From Alligator mississippiensis (lineage: Eukaryota > Chordata > Crocodylia > Alligatoridae), in assembly GCF_030867095.1 (NCBI RefSeq), contig NC_081831.1:19754001-19818000 (forward strand): a DNA stretch of 64,000 bases, written 5' to 3'. Below the pieces are notes generated by a model. That model did no database searches, was not told where the DNA came from, and saw nothing but the letters and a program-made list of their open reading frames with translations. Each line of letters begins with the position of its first letter. The stretch's first letter is position 1. A program made the position numbers and the translations under genes. Positions 34,880-47,200 of the stretch are shown here, piece by piece.

Positions 34880-36390
34880 GGCTGGCACCTGCTGGGATCC
34901 AACCCAAAGAAAAACCAGTTTAGGTGGTGGACTCACCTACACAGCCTGGCTCGAATGGGCTTGGAAAATCTTCTTTTCGATTGGTGAAGCCCGTCCACCA
35001 ATCAGGTAAGGGCTGAGCAGGTCCAGCCCTGCCCTTCACACAGAGGGGAGGGGCAAAAAGCCTCCCGGACCTGATTGAAGCCTGTGTTCTGCAGGTCCGG
35101 CAAGCCTTTGGAAGCTGAGCCTCTGGAGTGACTAAAAGGAGCTGCGTGCCTGGCACGCAGGAGATGCGTTGAGGGATAAAGAGGCGGGGCTAGGAAGAGA
35201 TAGGGAGAGCTGCCTAGTGGGTGGAAGCAGTAGCCCAGAAGAGCCCTGGAAGACCCCCTTGGTGGGACCAGAGCAGGAAGCAGCTTTGGCTACAGCCCCA
35301 ACGGTGCACAGAGCGGTGCATGGGGCAGACCATGGGAGCTGTGGGAGGCAGCTCAGGTTCCTGAACACGTAGTGCATGCGGCGGTGCATGGAGCCACCAG
35401 CTCGGGTCTGCTACCCTCAGTGTGTGGCTGAGGACTCAGTGCTCGCAGTGGTGTATGGCATCCCAAGCCCTGGGAGTGGCGTCAGGCCGCTCAGGTTTGC
35501 AACCCGTCCCCAGCTTCAGGCTGGGCACCTGGGAGGCACCAGTGGGGTGCACTGGAGGTCCGATGGACCAGGTTTCAGGGCCTGCATGAGGCAGCCCAAG
35601 CCCCAACAGAAGGCAGAAGGCAAAGCCTGGTTGTTGGGACCTGTACGAGGTGGCCCGAGCCCCAGTGAAGGACAGAAGGCAGGGCCCTTGGCACCCCTGA
35701 CACGGCACTCATGGCTGTGGGAGCCCTCCCAGCCTGCTCCCCAGATCTGTGAGTACTTAAGGAATGGGTCCCCAGGGAAGCACTGAAAGGGGGTCCCAAG
35801 GGATTGGAGACCAGGTGGACCCATCTGGGGCTGAGAAGGTACTGGGACCCTCCTCCCCCTAGGAGGGTGCCAGGGTTTGGCACCCTAGGGGAATGCCCAA
35901 TAGTCTCAGCCACGTGGGTACCTGGAGTGGGGGGAAGACTTGTGCTTCCCATTCTGTAAATAGTTATATAGATATAAATAGATACATCTATTGTTATCTT
36001 CCAATGTGGCCTGGGTTATGTAAGCAAGTTGAGGTTTATTTGTATCTAATTGTTGTTATTGATCTTGCCTGAACTTTCCTGTTGATACCTGTGTTTATCT
36101 GCCTAGCTATATTTACCTGATGTTGTTGCACATATTTACCAATACTTTCTTATGAATCTGTAAATATCTGTATCAGTTGTATATTAATAGCTATATGTTT
36201 AAGGTTCCCTATAAACATTAATAAATTTGTATATAGTTAAACTATTCCTGGTCCTGGCCTGACTCTATGGAATAGAGGGAACTGGCCAGTGTTTTACAGA
36301 TCACTCTCACAGCACTTCTGCCTAGCTCTTTTATTTGGAGGGGGAAGCACATAGTTGGATGTACCCAGGTTACACACAAAAAAATAATGA
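34880..36390 (+). mobile_element. LTR-like repeat with internal tandem repeats, copy D
   Basis: Homologous in order to copy C in reverse complement. Features include an inverted CCAAT pair near 34979-35006 (gattggtg ... ccaccaatca), a block near 35280-35520 repeating 'gcagctcaggtt' / 'gctcgggtctgc' / 'cgctcaggtttgc', and a 3' part with AATAAA at about 36219. The region holds many short frames but no protein family. Confidence 0.55.
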
Positions 36391-37309
36391 CCTTGATCTT
36401 GCAAGTGCGTACACCAGTGAGTATACTTTTGTACTATACACATTCATATGTGCTATGAACATTGATCCAATGCTAGTAAAACATGTTTATCTGGATAACT
36501 GTAGAATTTCCTCTAGACATTTTTCAATGGCAAGGTATTTTTTATAACTTTTAGACTAACATTTTCTTTTTGTACCATGGCAGACTTATTGTAGTGGGAC
36601 TAAATTCCAGAGCGCTGCACTGTTTAGTTTCATTAAAGGAAAATGAGGATTAAAGGATTTATTTCCCTGTGAGGGGGGAGAAAAAAAAGCATGATAGATT
36701 TTATCCAAAGTCAAACAGACCTGATTCAGTAAGGCACTGATATTTAAACTTTGCTGAATACAAATACTTTCCTAAATCAGGGACTAACTGAATGACTTAC
36801 ATGACAGTAAAAAAAACAAACCAAGGGCTGAGTGTATTCAATTATTTTTGAGTCAGAGAGAACAAAGTAACTTGCATAATCTTGCCAATGTATAAGGGAT
36901 GGGAGGAATAGTCCAAGTACAAAGCTAGCAACTAAACAGTTCTGTAATTTAGAATTAAAATTTAGGTTTGTTAATAAATATTATACAAAACCCAATATTA
37001 ATAGAAATGTTTTTATTAATTTAAATGCAATTAAACCATTCTACAGCTATAGAGACTCAAACAGCAATACTATGCTAGTGTTTGCAGTAACAATAGTCTC
37101 AGCAAAATAATAAATCCTAGTGAAATAATATGCTTTTGGCCATTGTGGGGAATACTTAATTATGTCAATAATATTTCCTAAAGAATCATGTAGAATTTTT
37201 CCTTATATAATCTCCAGACACTGAAGGTCACAAGAAGAATATCCTCAAATGGAGACTGTAATTGAATCAAAGGATTTGAGAAACCCAAGATTCCCCAAAT
37301 TCCAATGAT
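36391..37309. other. AT-rich intergenic sequence before the FBXW10-like 3' end
   Basis: No exon and no repeat family was recognised here. Confidence 0.4.
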
Positions 37310-37330
37310 TTATTTGTATTTATTGTTCTA
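37310..37330 (-). terminator. FBXW10: FBXW10-like gene poly(A) signal
   Basis: On the minus strand AATAAA occurs twice, at about 37317-37324 and 37310-37315, some 40-55 bases after the stop codon. This gives a very short 3' UTR. Confidence 0.55.
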
Positions 37331-37363
37331 AATGGTCAAGCAGGGTTCTTTAAGGATCTTAGT

Positions 37364-38235
37364 TCAGACATACACATTAGGCCCAAGTTCAGGTGCAGCT
37401 ATTTTTCCTTCCTTGGTGAAATAGTCTATGGGGAGGCCTTTGATTTTCTTTACCCAGGCTTTCTTACGTTCTTTTTGTTGGTCTGCTATAACTTTTGTCT
37501 GATTTGCCTTATACTCAGCCACTGTAGCTTCCTCATATGCTTTCATCTGCTTCGCTGTCAAAAGCCTGAATCCACTGTTAATCCGGTAAGGGTTTTCAAA
37601 TCGTGTGAAAACAGGCTTTGCTCCAACAGAACCTACTTTGGGTTTAGCTTGTGCAATCATCATGCGCATCGATTTAATTGATTCAGATGCACTAGTTAAG
37701 TGGCCAGTCACCAGAGCCTCACCCTCAGGTAGAGAAGTGTCTTTATCAGAGCCAGTGTGCGCTTTCTCTTCTGACAAGTTGCAGCATGACTTGGAGCGTA
37801 CAATTGTGGGAGCAGGAATGCAGGAGCGCACACTAGACATGTGCAAAGAGTTTCTCAAATTGAGTTGTAGCTTTTTAGTTTCAAAGGGTGTGGAAACTCT
37901 CTTCATAGTCAGAGAACCACTGGCGGATTTTGTGTGTTTAAGTTTGATTGACTGAACTTGTTTCTGTTGCTTAGGGATTTTGGATGCCAGCACCTTTTTA
38001 GCACATTCCTTCTGATGCAGTGGAGATCCCCAGGCATCCCTAACTTTTGCTTTGTACCTCATATTGGACCTGATTTGGTGTGACTTATAAGTATCCTGCA
38101 AGGTGCTGACTGTCAGGAGGATCCGGTCAGGAGACATGACACAATGTGGGCTTCTCTTCTTTATACTCTGTAAAGTAGCCTGTGCTTCAGCGAGTGAAGT
38201 TGCATGGACCAGGGATTCATGTGTAAATTCTCCAA
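37364..38235 (-). CDS. FBXW10: FBXW10-like terminal exon
   Basis: The acceptor is ctttttttatag. An 872-nt last exon encodes VGEFTHESLVHATSLAEAQA and a basic, Ser/Thr-rich tail, ending with GLPIDYFTKEGKIAAPELGP and NVYV before stop tga (37364-37366 on +). The frame stays open a further 150 bp upstream into intron and MITE sequence. That extension is not coding, because the acceptor falls at 38236-38239. Confidence 0.88.
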
Positions 38236-41200
38236 CTATAAAAAAGGAAAAAAAATTACCATTTGAATATGACTGTGAAACAGAAGTGAGTATACAGTGA
38301 GTCCAGTGCTGGTGATAATGTATTTCAGGGGGGCCAACCTTTTTGGCAGGCATGCCACAAATTAGCCCTGCACCCTCTCCAAGCACCAGTCCAATCCCTT
38401 CCCCTTACTCAATCTGCTGCTCTGCTTTCTATTCCCTGACCAATCTGCTGCTTTGGTTTCTTCTTCTTTCCATCCCTGTGCTCCCTAAAAGAGGCTTCAT
38501 AACCATCAGAGCTCCAGTTTCCTGAAACAACCTTAATAGCAGCCTTCAACTACCTGAAGGGGGGTTTGAAAGAGGCTGGACCTAAACTGTTCTGAATGAT
38601 GGCAGATGACAGAACAAGAAGCAATGGGTTCCAGTTGCAGCAAGGGAACTTTACGTTGGATATTAGGAAGAATTTTCTCACTAGGAGGGTAGTAAAACAT
38701 TGGAACAGGTTACCCACAGAGGTGATGGAAGCTCCATCCTTGGTGGTTTTCAAAACCTGGCTAGACAAAGCTTTGCCTGGGATGATCTAGTTGGGGCTGG
38801 TCCTGCTTTGAGCAGAGGGTTGGACTAGATGACCTCCTGAGGTCCTTTCTAACCCTAACTTTCTATGATTCTAACCTTTCATATAGCCCAGGCCTCTTGC
38901 CCAGTGAATGTTACCCTTTACCATACAGTCTACTTATTTTAGGTATTCTAATGCAAGCATCACTGTAATTCGGTCATTTCTAGCCCCAGAAACATCTTAC
39001 CAGACTCTAGCAAGGCTTTTGTTGTTATTGAAAAGTGGGATTCTGTTTCTTCTTCATTGTCTACATGGCATTTTGACCCATATGCACAGGTATCCATTCT
39101 ATTCCTGGATGTATAACCCTGTATGTATAGACTGGGCATGTGCAATAAGCTATGTACTGGCAATGTATGTGTCCCTTGGTAACCCACAGTGTCCTCAATG
39201 GCCTGGAATCATAGTTGGTGTAAAACCCAGGATTAGTGGGTTTTAGACAGTGGAGAAATAGGGCTTGCATATATTTTAGCCCCAGTAGTTGAGTAGCTCA
39301 GGCACTTGCCTGAAAAGCACGAGACCTGGTTTCCAGATTCACTCACCTAGAGGAAATTTGAACCTGAATCACTCTGATTTTCCAGCAGAGTGTTCTGGAC
39401 ACTGCCCTCCAAGTCAGACCTGAAAGGGGAATTATGTAAGGCCAGGGAGGGAGTAAGCCTGAGAGTAAGTGGCTCAATGAAGTGGCTCCTGCCCTAGAAG
39501 GGAAGGGACCCTGTGTTCTGGCCTGGAGCCTTCCTCTCAATGAGGCAGAAGCTTCCCCTGTGCACTGCCTTCTTTCCATTTTTTTCAGTGATTATATTAA
39601 AAAGAGGCAGAGACTCAGCTTCAGAAGGAGCCCCAAAGAAGGGTTTGAGTGATGCCTGGCTTACAGCATGGTGGTTAGAGCACTATACTGGGAAATCAGA
39701 GTACTGCAGCTCCAAACCCTCTCTGGATGAGAGGGACCTAAGATCCATGTTTCCAGCTTCCCAAGTGACTGCCTGAAGCACTCAGCATTTATTTTTTTTT
39801 TGCTGATGCACATGCCCCTTTATGCACATATACAGGTTGTCTACATGTACAGAGTTATGTGCAGAGGGAAAGAATGGTTACCTGCATATGCATGCCAAAA
39901 ATTCCAATAACTAAAAAAATGCTATTAGACAATCCAAAAATAGAGCTCCATTTTAAGTGTTTGTAATGAAGCTTGTGCAGCATTGCTTTGGCACTGATTT
40001 TTACCTGTACGAGAGAGTTTTCTTTCCTGTTCTGGTTGGATATAAAATGATGCCACACTTTTCTTTGAACTCTGTTGAAGGGTGCATGTATTCACTAATT
40101 CATGATGAAGAGCTGCAAGACAGAGGGTTGGGTTAATCCTACAGAATTAAAGGTAATGTTAAATGAATTTCCATTTACCGATGTCTTCAATATCAATTGT
40201 TTACCAATTTCCTCCATTCCCAGCTTCTGAAGTTAGTAAGCCCTAATGGACTGATATACACTTATCCAACATTTTCTGACAAGGGAAAAAAGGAACAGAA
40301 AAGATTCTGAAATAAATGATAGTTTCATAGTAGTTAGGGGTCAGAAGGGACCTAAATAGATCATCTAGTCTGACCCCCCGCCGCTGGCCGGAGCACACAC
40401 TGGGATCACACGACCCCAGACAGGTGTTCATCCAACCTCATGATAAGCCAGTGACTCTTTAGCAGACCAGATTCTGATCTCCATTCTCACTAGGAGAAAT
40501 CCAGAGATTTGCTAGTTGCTTATTTGGATTTACTTTGAATTTACAATCTTTTTAACTGAGATTAAAATCTGGTTCAGTCCCTGCCCCTTGCAATACTTGC
40601 AAAGCATTCATATGAGGAAACTGCTTAAATGGCATTCTAGTAATGAAGTTAACATTTATTAGAGTTGCACTGAAGGACTGAGTTGGAATCATTTCCATGA
40701 ATGTCTTCACAATAGTTCAAATGCGTAAAAGGCTCAAGGCCACAAGCTTCTCAGACTTGCAGTATTAAACTATATATAGCTCAAACACATTACATATTGG
40801 AATAAAAGGCCATCTAAAACATCAAACTGCAGGGATGCTACCATTTGAAGTATGAAAATTTGTGTGCACTTGCATTTCAGCTTTACACATTATAAATAGC
40901 ATCATTAAAAGATGCACTATAATGAATTTTATACATCCATCATTCTGCCCAATGGGGGAATCATGGATTGATTTGGATGAAAACAGTGGATGCTTCAACC
41001 TATTTCAAACTCATTCTTTGTTAAATTAATGCCATTTTAGGGGTATGCTGCCCCTTTAACACACTGCACTGCAGGAAATATGTACAGTACTTTGAAATGT
41101 TTCTGAGCCCTTTGGCGATTGGCGACGAATCACGTAAGACAATTGTATCTGGTCTTTGTCGTGTTTTTGTGGAGAAAGATGATATATCCTCTGGGTGGCT

Positions 41201-44200
41201 ACATCCTTTCTCATTCGCTGAACATGAGCATGTTGATTAGGCTGTGTTTCATCTGGGGTTTCTTTATGCTTTCTCTTATCTTTAGTTTCAGCTTCTCGGT
41301 CAGCTGGTAATGTATAGTCCCACTCTGCCTCCTCAAAGTTAAACAGCAGAATATTGCTCAAAGCATTGATCACCATCCTGGGAAGGGAAGAAGAATCCAG
41401 TTAAAAAGCTCAGATTGTAATAATCATGTAGCAGTTTCCAATTGTGTCAAATTGCTTGTGTGCACTCTATTACAAAGACTGGGATACAGACTAAGAATTA
41501 GTAGCTAGCTTGGGGGAAAGAAAAACTGCAAAAAGTCAGTTTGTTGTAACCCTTGCGATCTCATCAGGTAAACTCCAATTCATGTTACTTGTTTGAACTC
41601 AACAGGAGTCTTTCATTCAGTTCACAGTACTACTAGGAATCATATAATGTCATTTTTCAAAGTAATATTTAGAATAAAATTCCCCCTGAGTGCATTCTGT
41701 TAGACTATGCAATAATTCTCAGAGGAATTGGTAGATACTAAATTACTACAGGCATTTACTACTAAATGGGAAAAACACTGGGGGAACATACTGTAGGAAA
41801 CTGCTGCTGTTGTCTGCAGGGAAGAATGTGATGAGACCTAATAGGTGTTTTCTACTTCTTATTTGCAGCAGAGCACTGGCTAGTTAAAGGTAGAGGTGGC
41901 CTCAGATCCACGCAGTGAAAAAATTCACACCAGATCCAGTTCCAACATAATGTTCTGGGTCTACTGTCAGAGTGTGCCCAAATCCAGACACTAAATATAA
42001 ACATTTAGTGATTTGGGGAAGTTTGGATTGTAATAGAGACCTAATCTTCAGCATAAATTTAATACATTTAATTAATTAATTAATTAATTAGATTTATATC
42101 ATTCCCTATCCAAAAGGCCCAGGATAGCTTACAAGAAACCCACCAACAGAATTCCCTAAACAACACCCCAAAACCCAGCAACTCCAATTGCCCCCCGCCC
42201 ATTGCATCCCTACCCAAACCCCCATACAACTAAACCCGCTTGCCAATCCCAACCACATCTCCCAACAACCACTCACATACAGGTACAAGGAATCTTTTCC
42301 CACTCCTTGCCACCCTTCTCCACCACCCCACTTCATTTCCAAAGGAGATGTCTCCTCCAAGCCTTCACTCCCTCTCAGAAGGGCTGCAAAAGTCAGCCTA
42401 TCCCCCAAAAACACCTAACCCTCCCAACAAGCACAAGGCTAAATTCAGAAGAAAATGTTTGAGATGAACTATGTTCAATCACACAGTAGATGTCTCTAAA
42501 AAACACTTACTAAAGGGACAGTGCTATGAAAAACATTGCTTGAGCAATGATGTAATCTAACAGGTTTAGATTCGAGTTCAACTGTCCCCACCCACCTATT
42601 TTCTATGATGTAGAAGGACACCCCAGGTTCACCTCTGCTATTGGCCCTCATCACCTTCAGACATGTACCAGTCAGGAAGTTAAATATACGGATTTTTCCA
42701 TCTGCACAGCTACTGATGACTCTAAGGTAAAGAAACTCCAGGTACAGCACATCCCTGAAAACAAGACATGAGAGTATAAGCACATTCCTCATTTTTGCAG
42801 GAGGAGACTACAATACTGAGTTTTCTTGCATACAACACACCTCCAGATAAAACACACATCTTAAATTTTGGAAGGCAGAATATAGGGGGGAAAAAAAGAT
42901 TTTTCCAGAGTCATGGCTAACTGTGACACAGAGTAAGTCCTTGTGAACACACAGTGTCCAGGAAGCATGGCATCAGGAACTCCCTGGTGTGGCAGACTGG
43001 CTCGTGCAATGCCACACTTCGCCAACACTCTGGGCTCCTATAGACTGGGGAGGGGCTGGGCAGGAGCCTGCTCTGATGCACTGGCAATCCAACACGTTAG
43101 AGCAGACTCAATGAATCAAGTCTGCTGGAGCACAGGATACGATGCGCTGTGACAGCCTTCCGCATCATGTATATCAGCATCCTCGTGCTGAAAAAATGGC
43201 AGTGGGGTGCTTTGTCCCCTCGGGGTCTGTGGCCCCTGCCTCTGGCGCCTCAGAGGCCTCCACCCACATGGAGCCCATGGTTCCAGGCTCCATGCAGACG
43301 GAGCCTCTGGCTCTCAGCTGCAGGGGCTGCCTAGTGCACTTCCAGGATCATGGGACCGGGAGCATGGCCACCTCCCCTTCCAAGGTTTGCTCCACTTTGG
43401 AGTCTCTGGGGCACCAGATAGAGGAGCTCCAGGCCTCAGTCTAGAGACTGCATGCCATCAGGGATGGCAAGCAGGAGACATATTCCTACTGCCAGGCCCT
43501 TCTCCCCCGGGAGGTGGAGGATAGACCACGGTCACCTTCCAGGACAGGGGAGGACTCGGACCTCCCATGCTGTCCAACCCAAGGGTTGGACCAAGGTGGT
43601 CAAGGGCCCCAAGGCCCGCTGCACCAAGGTCCCCACCCCGCTGGAGCTCTGCAACAGGTATGAATCTCTTGCAGCCCCAGTAGAGCCTGCTAAGCTGCCA
43701 GCTCCGGTAGACAGCACAGGCTCAACCCCCGCTCTCCCTAAGACAAAACACGAAGTGTTTATCGTGGGAGACTTCATTCTGAGGGGGACTGAGGGGGCAA
43801 TCTGCTGCCCTGACCCCTTAGCCTGGGAAGTCTGTTGCTTCCTGGGAGCCCAAAACTGAGACACTGCAGAAAAGATCCCTGGACTCCTCCAGCCCACTGA
43901 CCGCTACCCTATGCTCATTATCCATGTGGGCACAAATGACATGGCTTGGAGCGCTCCCAGCCAGGTCATGAAGTGCTACAGGGATTTGGGAGCAGGGCTA
44001 AAGGGTTTGGAGGCACAGGTGGTGTTTTCTTCCATCCTCCCACTCTCTGGCTACAGGTGAAGGAGGGAGAGGAGGATCGAGGTAGTGAACCAAAGACTGA
44101 GGCACTGATGTCATCGGGAAGGCTTTGGCTTCCATGACCACAGTCCTCTCTTTGGTGAGAGAGGCAGCAAGCTGCTGGGAAGGGACGGCCTCCACCTCTC

Positions 44201-47200
44201 TCCACTGGGGAGGAGGCTCTTCTCAGCCAGGCTGGCTGACCTGTTCCACCAGGCTTTAAACTGAGCCCACCATGGGATGGGGTGACTACTGCCACTGCTG
44301 GCCCGCTGAGCAATCCTTGCAAAGCCAGCAGGTCAAGGCACTTAAGGGAGCCCACTCCTGCCCCAGCCCTGGAATGAGCAGTGGGCAAGGCAAGGGCCCC
44401 CAAGGGAACACTTGCCTGCCTGTACACAAATGCCAGGAGCTTGGGGAATAAACAAGGAGGAACTTGTCCTCCTGCTTAACACAAATAATGATGATGTCAC
44501 AGGAATAACGGAGACTTGGTGGGACTCTACCTATCACTGGGCCACAGGTATAGATGGCTATACCCTGTCCAGGAGAGACTGAGTGGACAAAAGGGACGGG
44601 GGTGTAGCTCTCTACGTCAAGAAAAGCTATGCATCCCTGCAAGCCAACACTGGCGCACAGGGTGGACAACTGGAGACCCTCTGGGTTAAAATCCATGGGG
44701 AACATGGCACAGGGGATACAACGGTGGGAGTGTACTACAGATCCCCTACCCAAAATCAAGAGCGTGACCAGGAGTTCACCTGGGAATTGGCTGAGGCTGC
44801 ATGCTCCCAGTCCATGGTTGTCATGGGGATTTCAACTACCCAGACATCTCGTGGGAAGAACGTTCAGCCAAATCCGAGCAGTCGCAAAGCTTCCTCACGT
44901 GTGTGGATGACCTCTATCTGACACAAGAAGTCTATGGGCTAATGAGAGGTAAAGCACTGCTTGACCTGGTACTGGCAACCAGGGATGACCTAATCAGTGA
45001 CCTAATGATCGAAGGGAAGCTGGGTGACAGCGACCATGAGCTGATCACCTTCACCATCTGCCATAAAGCTGGCAAGTCAGTCAGTAATACAGAAGTCCTC
45101 GACTTCAGGAAAGCTGACTTTGACAAGCTAAGGAGGCTTGTTAGAGAGGCCCTAAAGGGCCACAACCCAAAGGAGAGGGGAGTTCAGGAAAAGGGTTTCT
45201 CCTCAAGGGAGCGATCCTAGATGCACAAGCAAAGGCTATCCCATCTCAGAGGAAAGGCAGCAAAAGGGCACAGCAGCCCCCTTGGCTCTGCAGGGAACTA
45301 GTGGACCTCCTGCATCTAAAAAGAAAGGCCTACAAAGGATGGAAGATGGGACCCACCTCCAAGGAGGAATATTCTGCACTGCTCCGGACCTGCAGGGACC
45401 GAACCAGGAAAGCCAAGGCTGCGATGGAACTCCAACTGGCTACTAGGATCAAGGACAATAAAAAGTCCTTTTTTAGATATGTGCGGAGCTGGAGAAAAAG
45501 CAAGGGCAACATTGGACCCCTGCTAAACCAGATGGGACAACTGATGACCGACGCCCAGGAAAAAGCCAACCTACTAAGTGGGTACTTTGCGTTGGTCTTT
45601 CACCGGTCCCATGGGACGCCCCTGCCCATTATGGGACAGGGAGGCCCGGGTGAGGGAGATTCCCTGCTCTCCATCAATGCTGACCTCGTGAAGGAACACC
45701 TTGAGAGGCTGGACACCTTCAAGTCAGCCGGGCCTGATAGTCTTCACCCCAGGGTACTCAAGGAGCCAGCTAGCATCATAACCCAGCCCCTGGCATGGAT
45801 CTTCGAGAACTCCTGGTGCTCTGGTGAAGTGCCTGATGATTGGAAGAAGGCTAATGTGGTACCTATCTTCAAGAAAGGGAGGAAAGTAGATCCGGCAAAC
45901 TACAGGCCCATCAGCCTGACTTCTATCCCGGGGAAGATCTTAGAAAAGAGTATCAAAAAGGCTATTTTTAATGGACTGGCTGATGGCAACATCCTGAGGG
46001 ATAGCCAGCACGGGTTTGTTGTGGGTAGGTCTTGCTTGACCAATCTTATTTCCTTTTACAACCAGGTGACCTATCACCTGGACAAGGGGGAAAAGATTGA
46101 TGTTGTATATTTGACTTTAAAAAAAGCCTTCAGTCTGGTATCCCTCTTCATGCTGGACATAAGGAAGAACTTCTTTACTATCCGAGCCCCCAAGGTCTGG
46201 AACAGACTGCCGCTGGAGGTGGTTCAAGCACCTACTTTGAACGCCTTCAAGAGAAATTTGGATGTTTATCTTGCTGGGATCCTGTGACCCCAGCTGACAT
46301 CCTGCCTCTGGGACAGGGGGCTGGACTCAGTGATCTTCTCAGGTCCCTTCCAGCCCTAATGTCTATGAAAGTCTATGAAAGTCTATGAAAACACAGTGCC
46401 CCACTGCCATTTTTCAGTGCAGGGACCCTGATACACGTGACACATAGGTGCTTTCAAATAGTGTGGATCACTAATTAAAGTGCCCAGCACCGCAGCGTGT
46501 AAAAATGCCCTCTGTTTCCAGGAGGATTTACTCTGTCACACAAAGTTAGGCTCCAGACCCTTGCAAAGGGCAGTAGCAAGACTATTAATGTTTTATTGTA
46601 AGTAGTTATTTCTATATGCTTTTATAAATACAGTGTTGTTTCCACATCACAACCCTAATCAAGATAATATTAAGAGCTTACTTGCTGCTTCAGGCACAAG
46701 CTACAGTATTCAGCCAATAGCTATGGCTGTGAGAAGGTTAACACAAAACTCTGCCCCTTCAGTTGGCTGAGCAGACACAAATGGTAATCATCTTGACAGC
46801 TGCATGGCATATCATGTCTCCAGGAGTGCTCCTTTTTCAGCAAAGAAAAAGGTTTCCCTGCTTATAACACACACCCCAATTTTAGGGGGATAACTATAGG
46901 AGGTGGTGGGGAAAGGTGTGTGTGGTATGTAAGAAAATATTATAATAAGGGTGATGAGTGATGGTCCATTTCTGCCAGAAGACATATGAGGGAGCAAGTC
47001 AAGGTGTTTAAAAAAGCTGGATAGTGAATTCCCCAAAATTATGAAATTTGTTATATCTATGAAAAAAGCAGTCACTCAAAGTATCTAGTATATTTAAGAT
47101 GACCTCATGGTTATTAGCTTTGCCAGTGGGCATTTTAAATAACACCTTTTCTTCTAAAAAGTCTTGGAAGGTAAATGCAAACATGAGCAAGATTCTTTCA

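Larger units (their letters stand above)
43000..46392 (+). mobile_element. CR1 LINE, both ORFs degraded, internally deleted
   Basis: The order is an ORF1-like region (about 43142-44240) with an SGNH-esterase domain, then ORF2 from about 44440 to 46287. ORF2 comprises an APE-type endonuclease and part of the reverse transcriptase. The 3' end reads 'ggactcagtgatcttctcag' followed by three copies of 'gtctatgaaa' (46362-46391). The 5' limit is set where similarity to repeat copy 1 stops. It is antisense to FBXW10, in the intron between its WD blade 5 and 6 exons. Confidence 0.85.
42821..46922 (+). repeat. Unclassified interspersed repeat, copy 2, split by a CR1 LINE
   Basis: The outer parts (42821-43000 and about 46393-46922) match copy 1 at 20828-22150. 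This copy has better preserved ends: 'cttgcatacaacacacctcc' on the left and 'gcttataacacacacccc' on the right. Near the insertion, 'ctgtgacacagagtaagtcc' on the left is mirrored by 'ggatttactctgtcacac' on the right, so the family has inverted internal arms. Confidence 0.65.

Noticed and set aside
38236..38386. N-terminal extension of the long minus frame (start at 38386)
   Set aside because: It reads through intron and MITE sequence. A good acceptor at 38236-38239 matches the phase of the exon at 40112-40005.
39669..39720. tRNA gene
   Set aside because: A- and B-box-like motifs only. Stems do not pair into a cloverleaf, so it is a SINE-type remnant.
41056..41090. Extension of the FBXW10 exon to the stop codon at 41056
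   Set aside because: A donor at 41090 joins in phase to two further exons that end in a conserved-looking C-terminus. Using the stop would orphan them.
45301..46287. 328-codon frame as a host gene
   Set aside because: The residues are CR1 endonuclease/reverse transcriptase flanks, with the palm removed.
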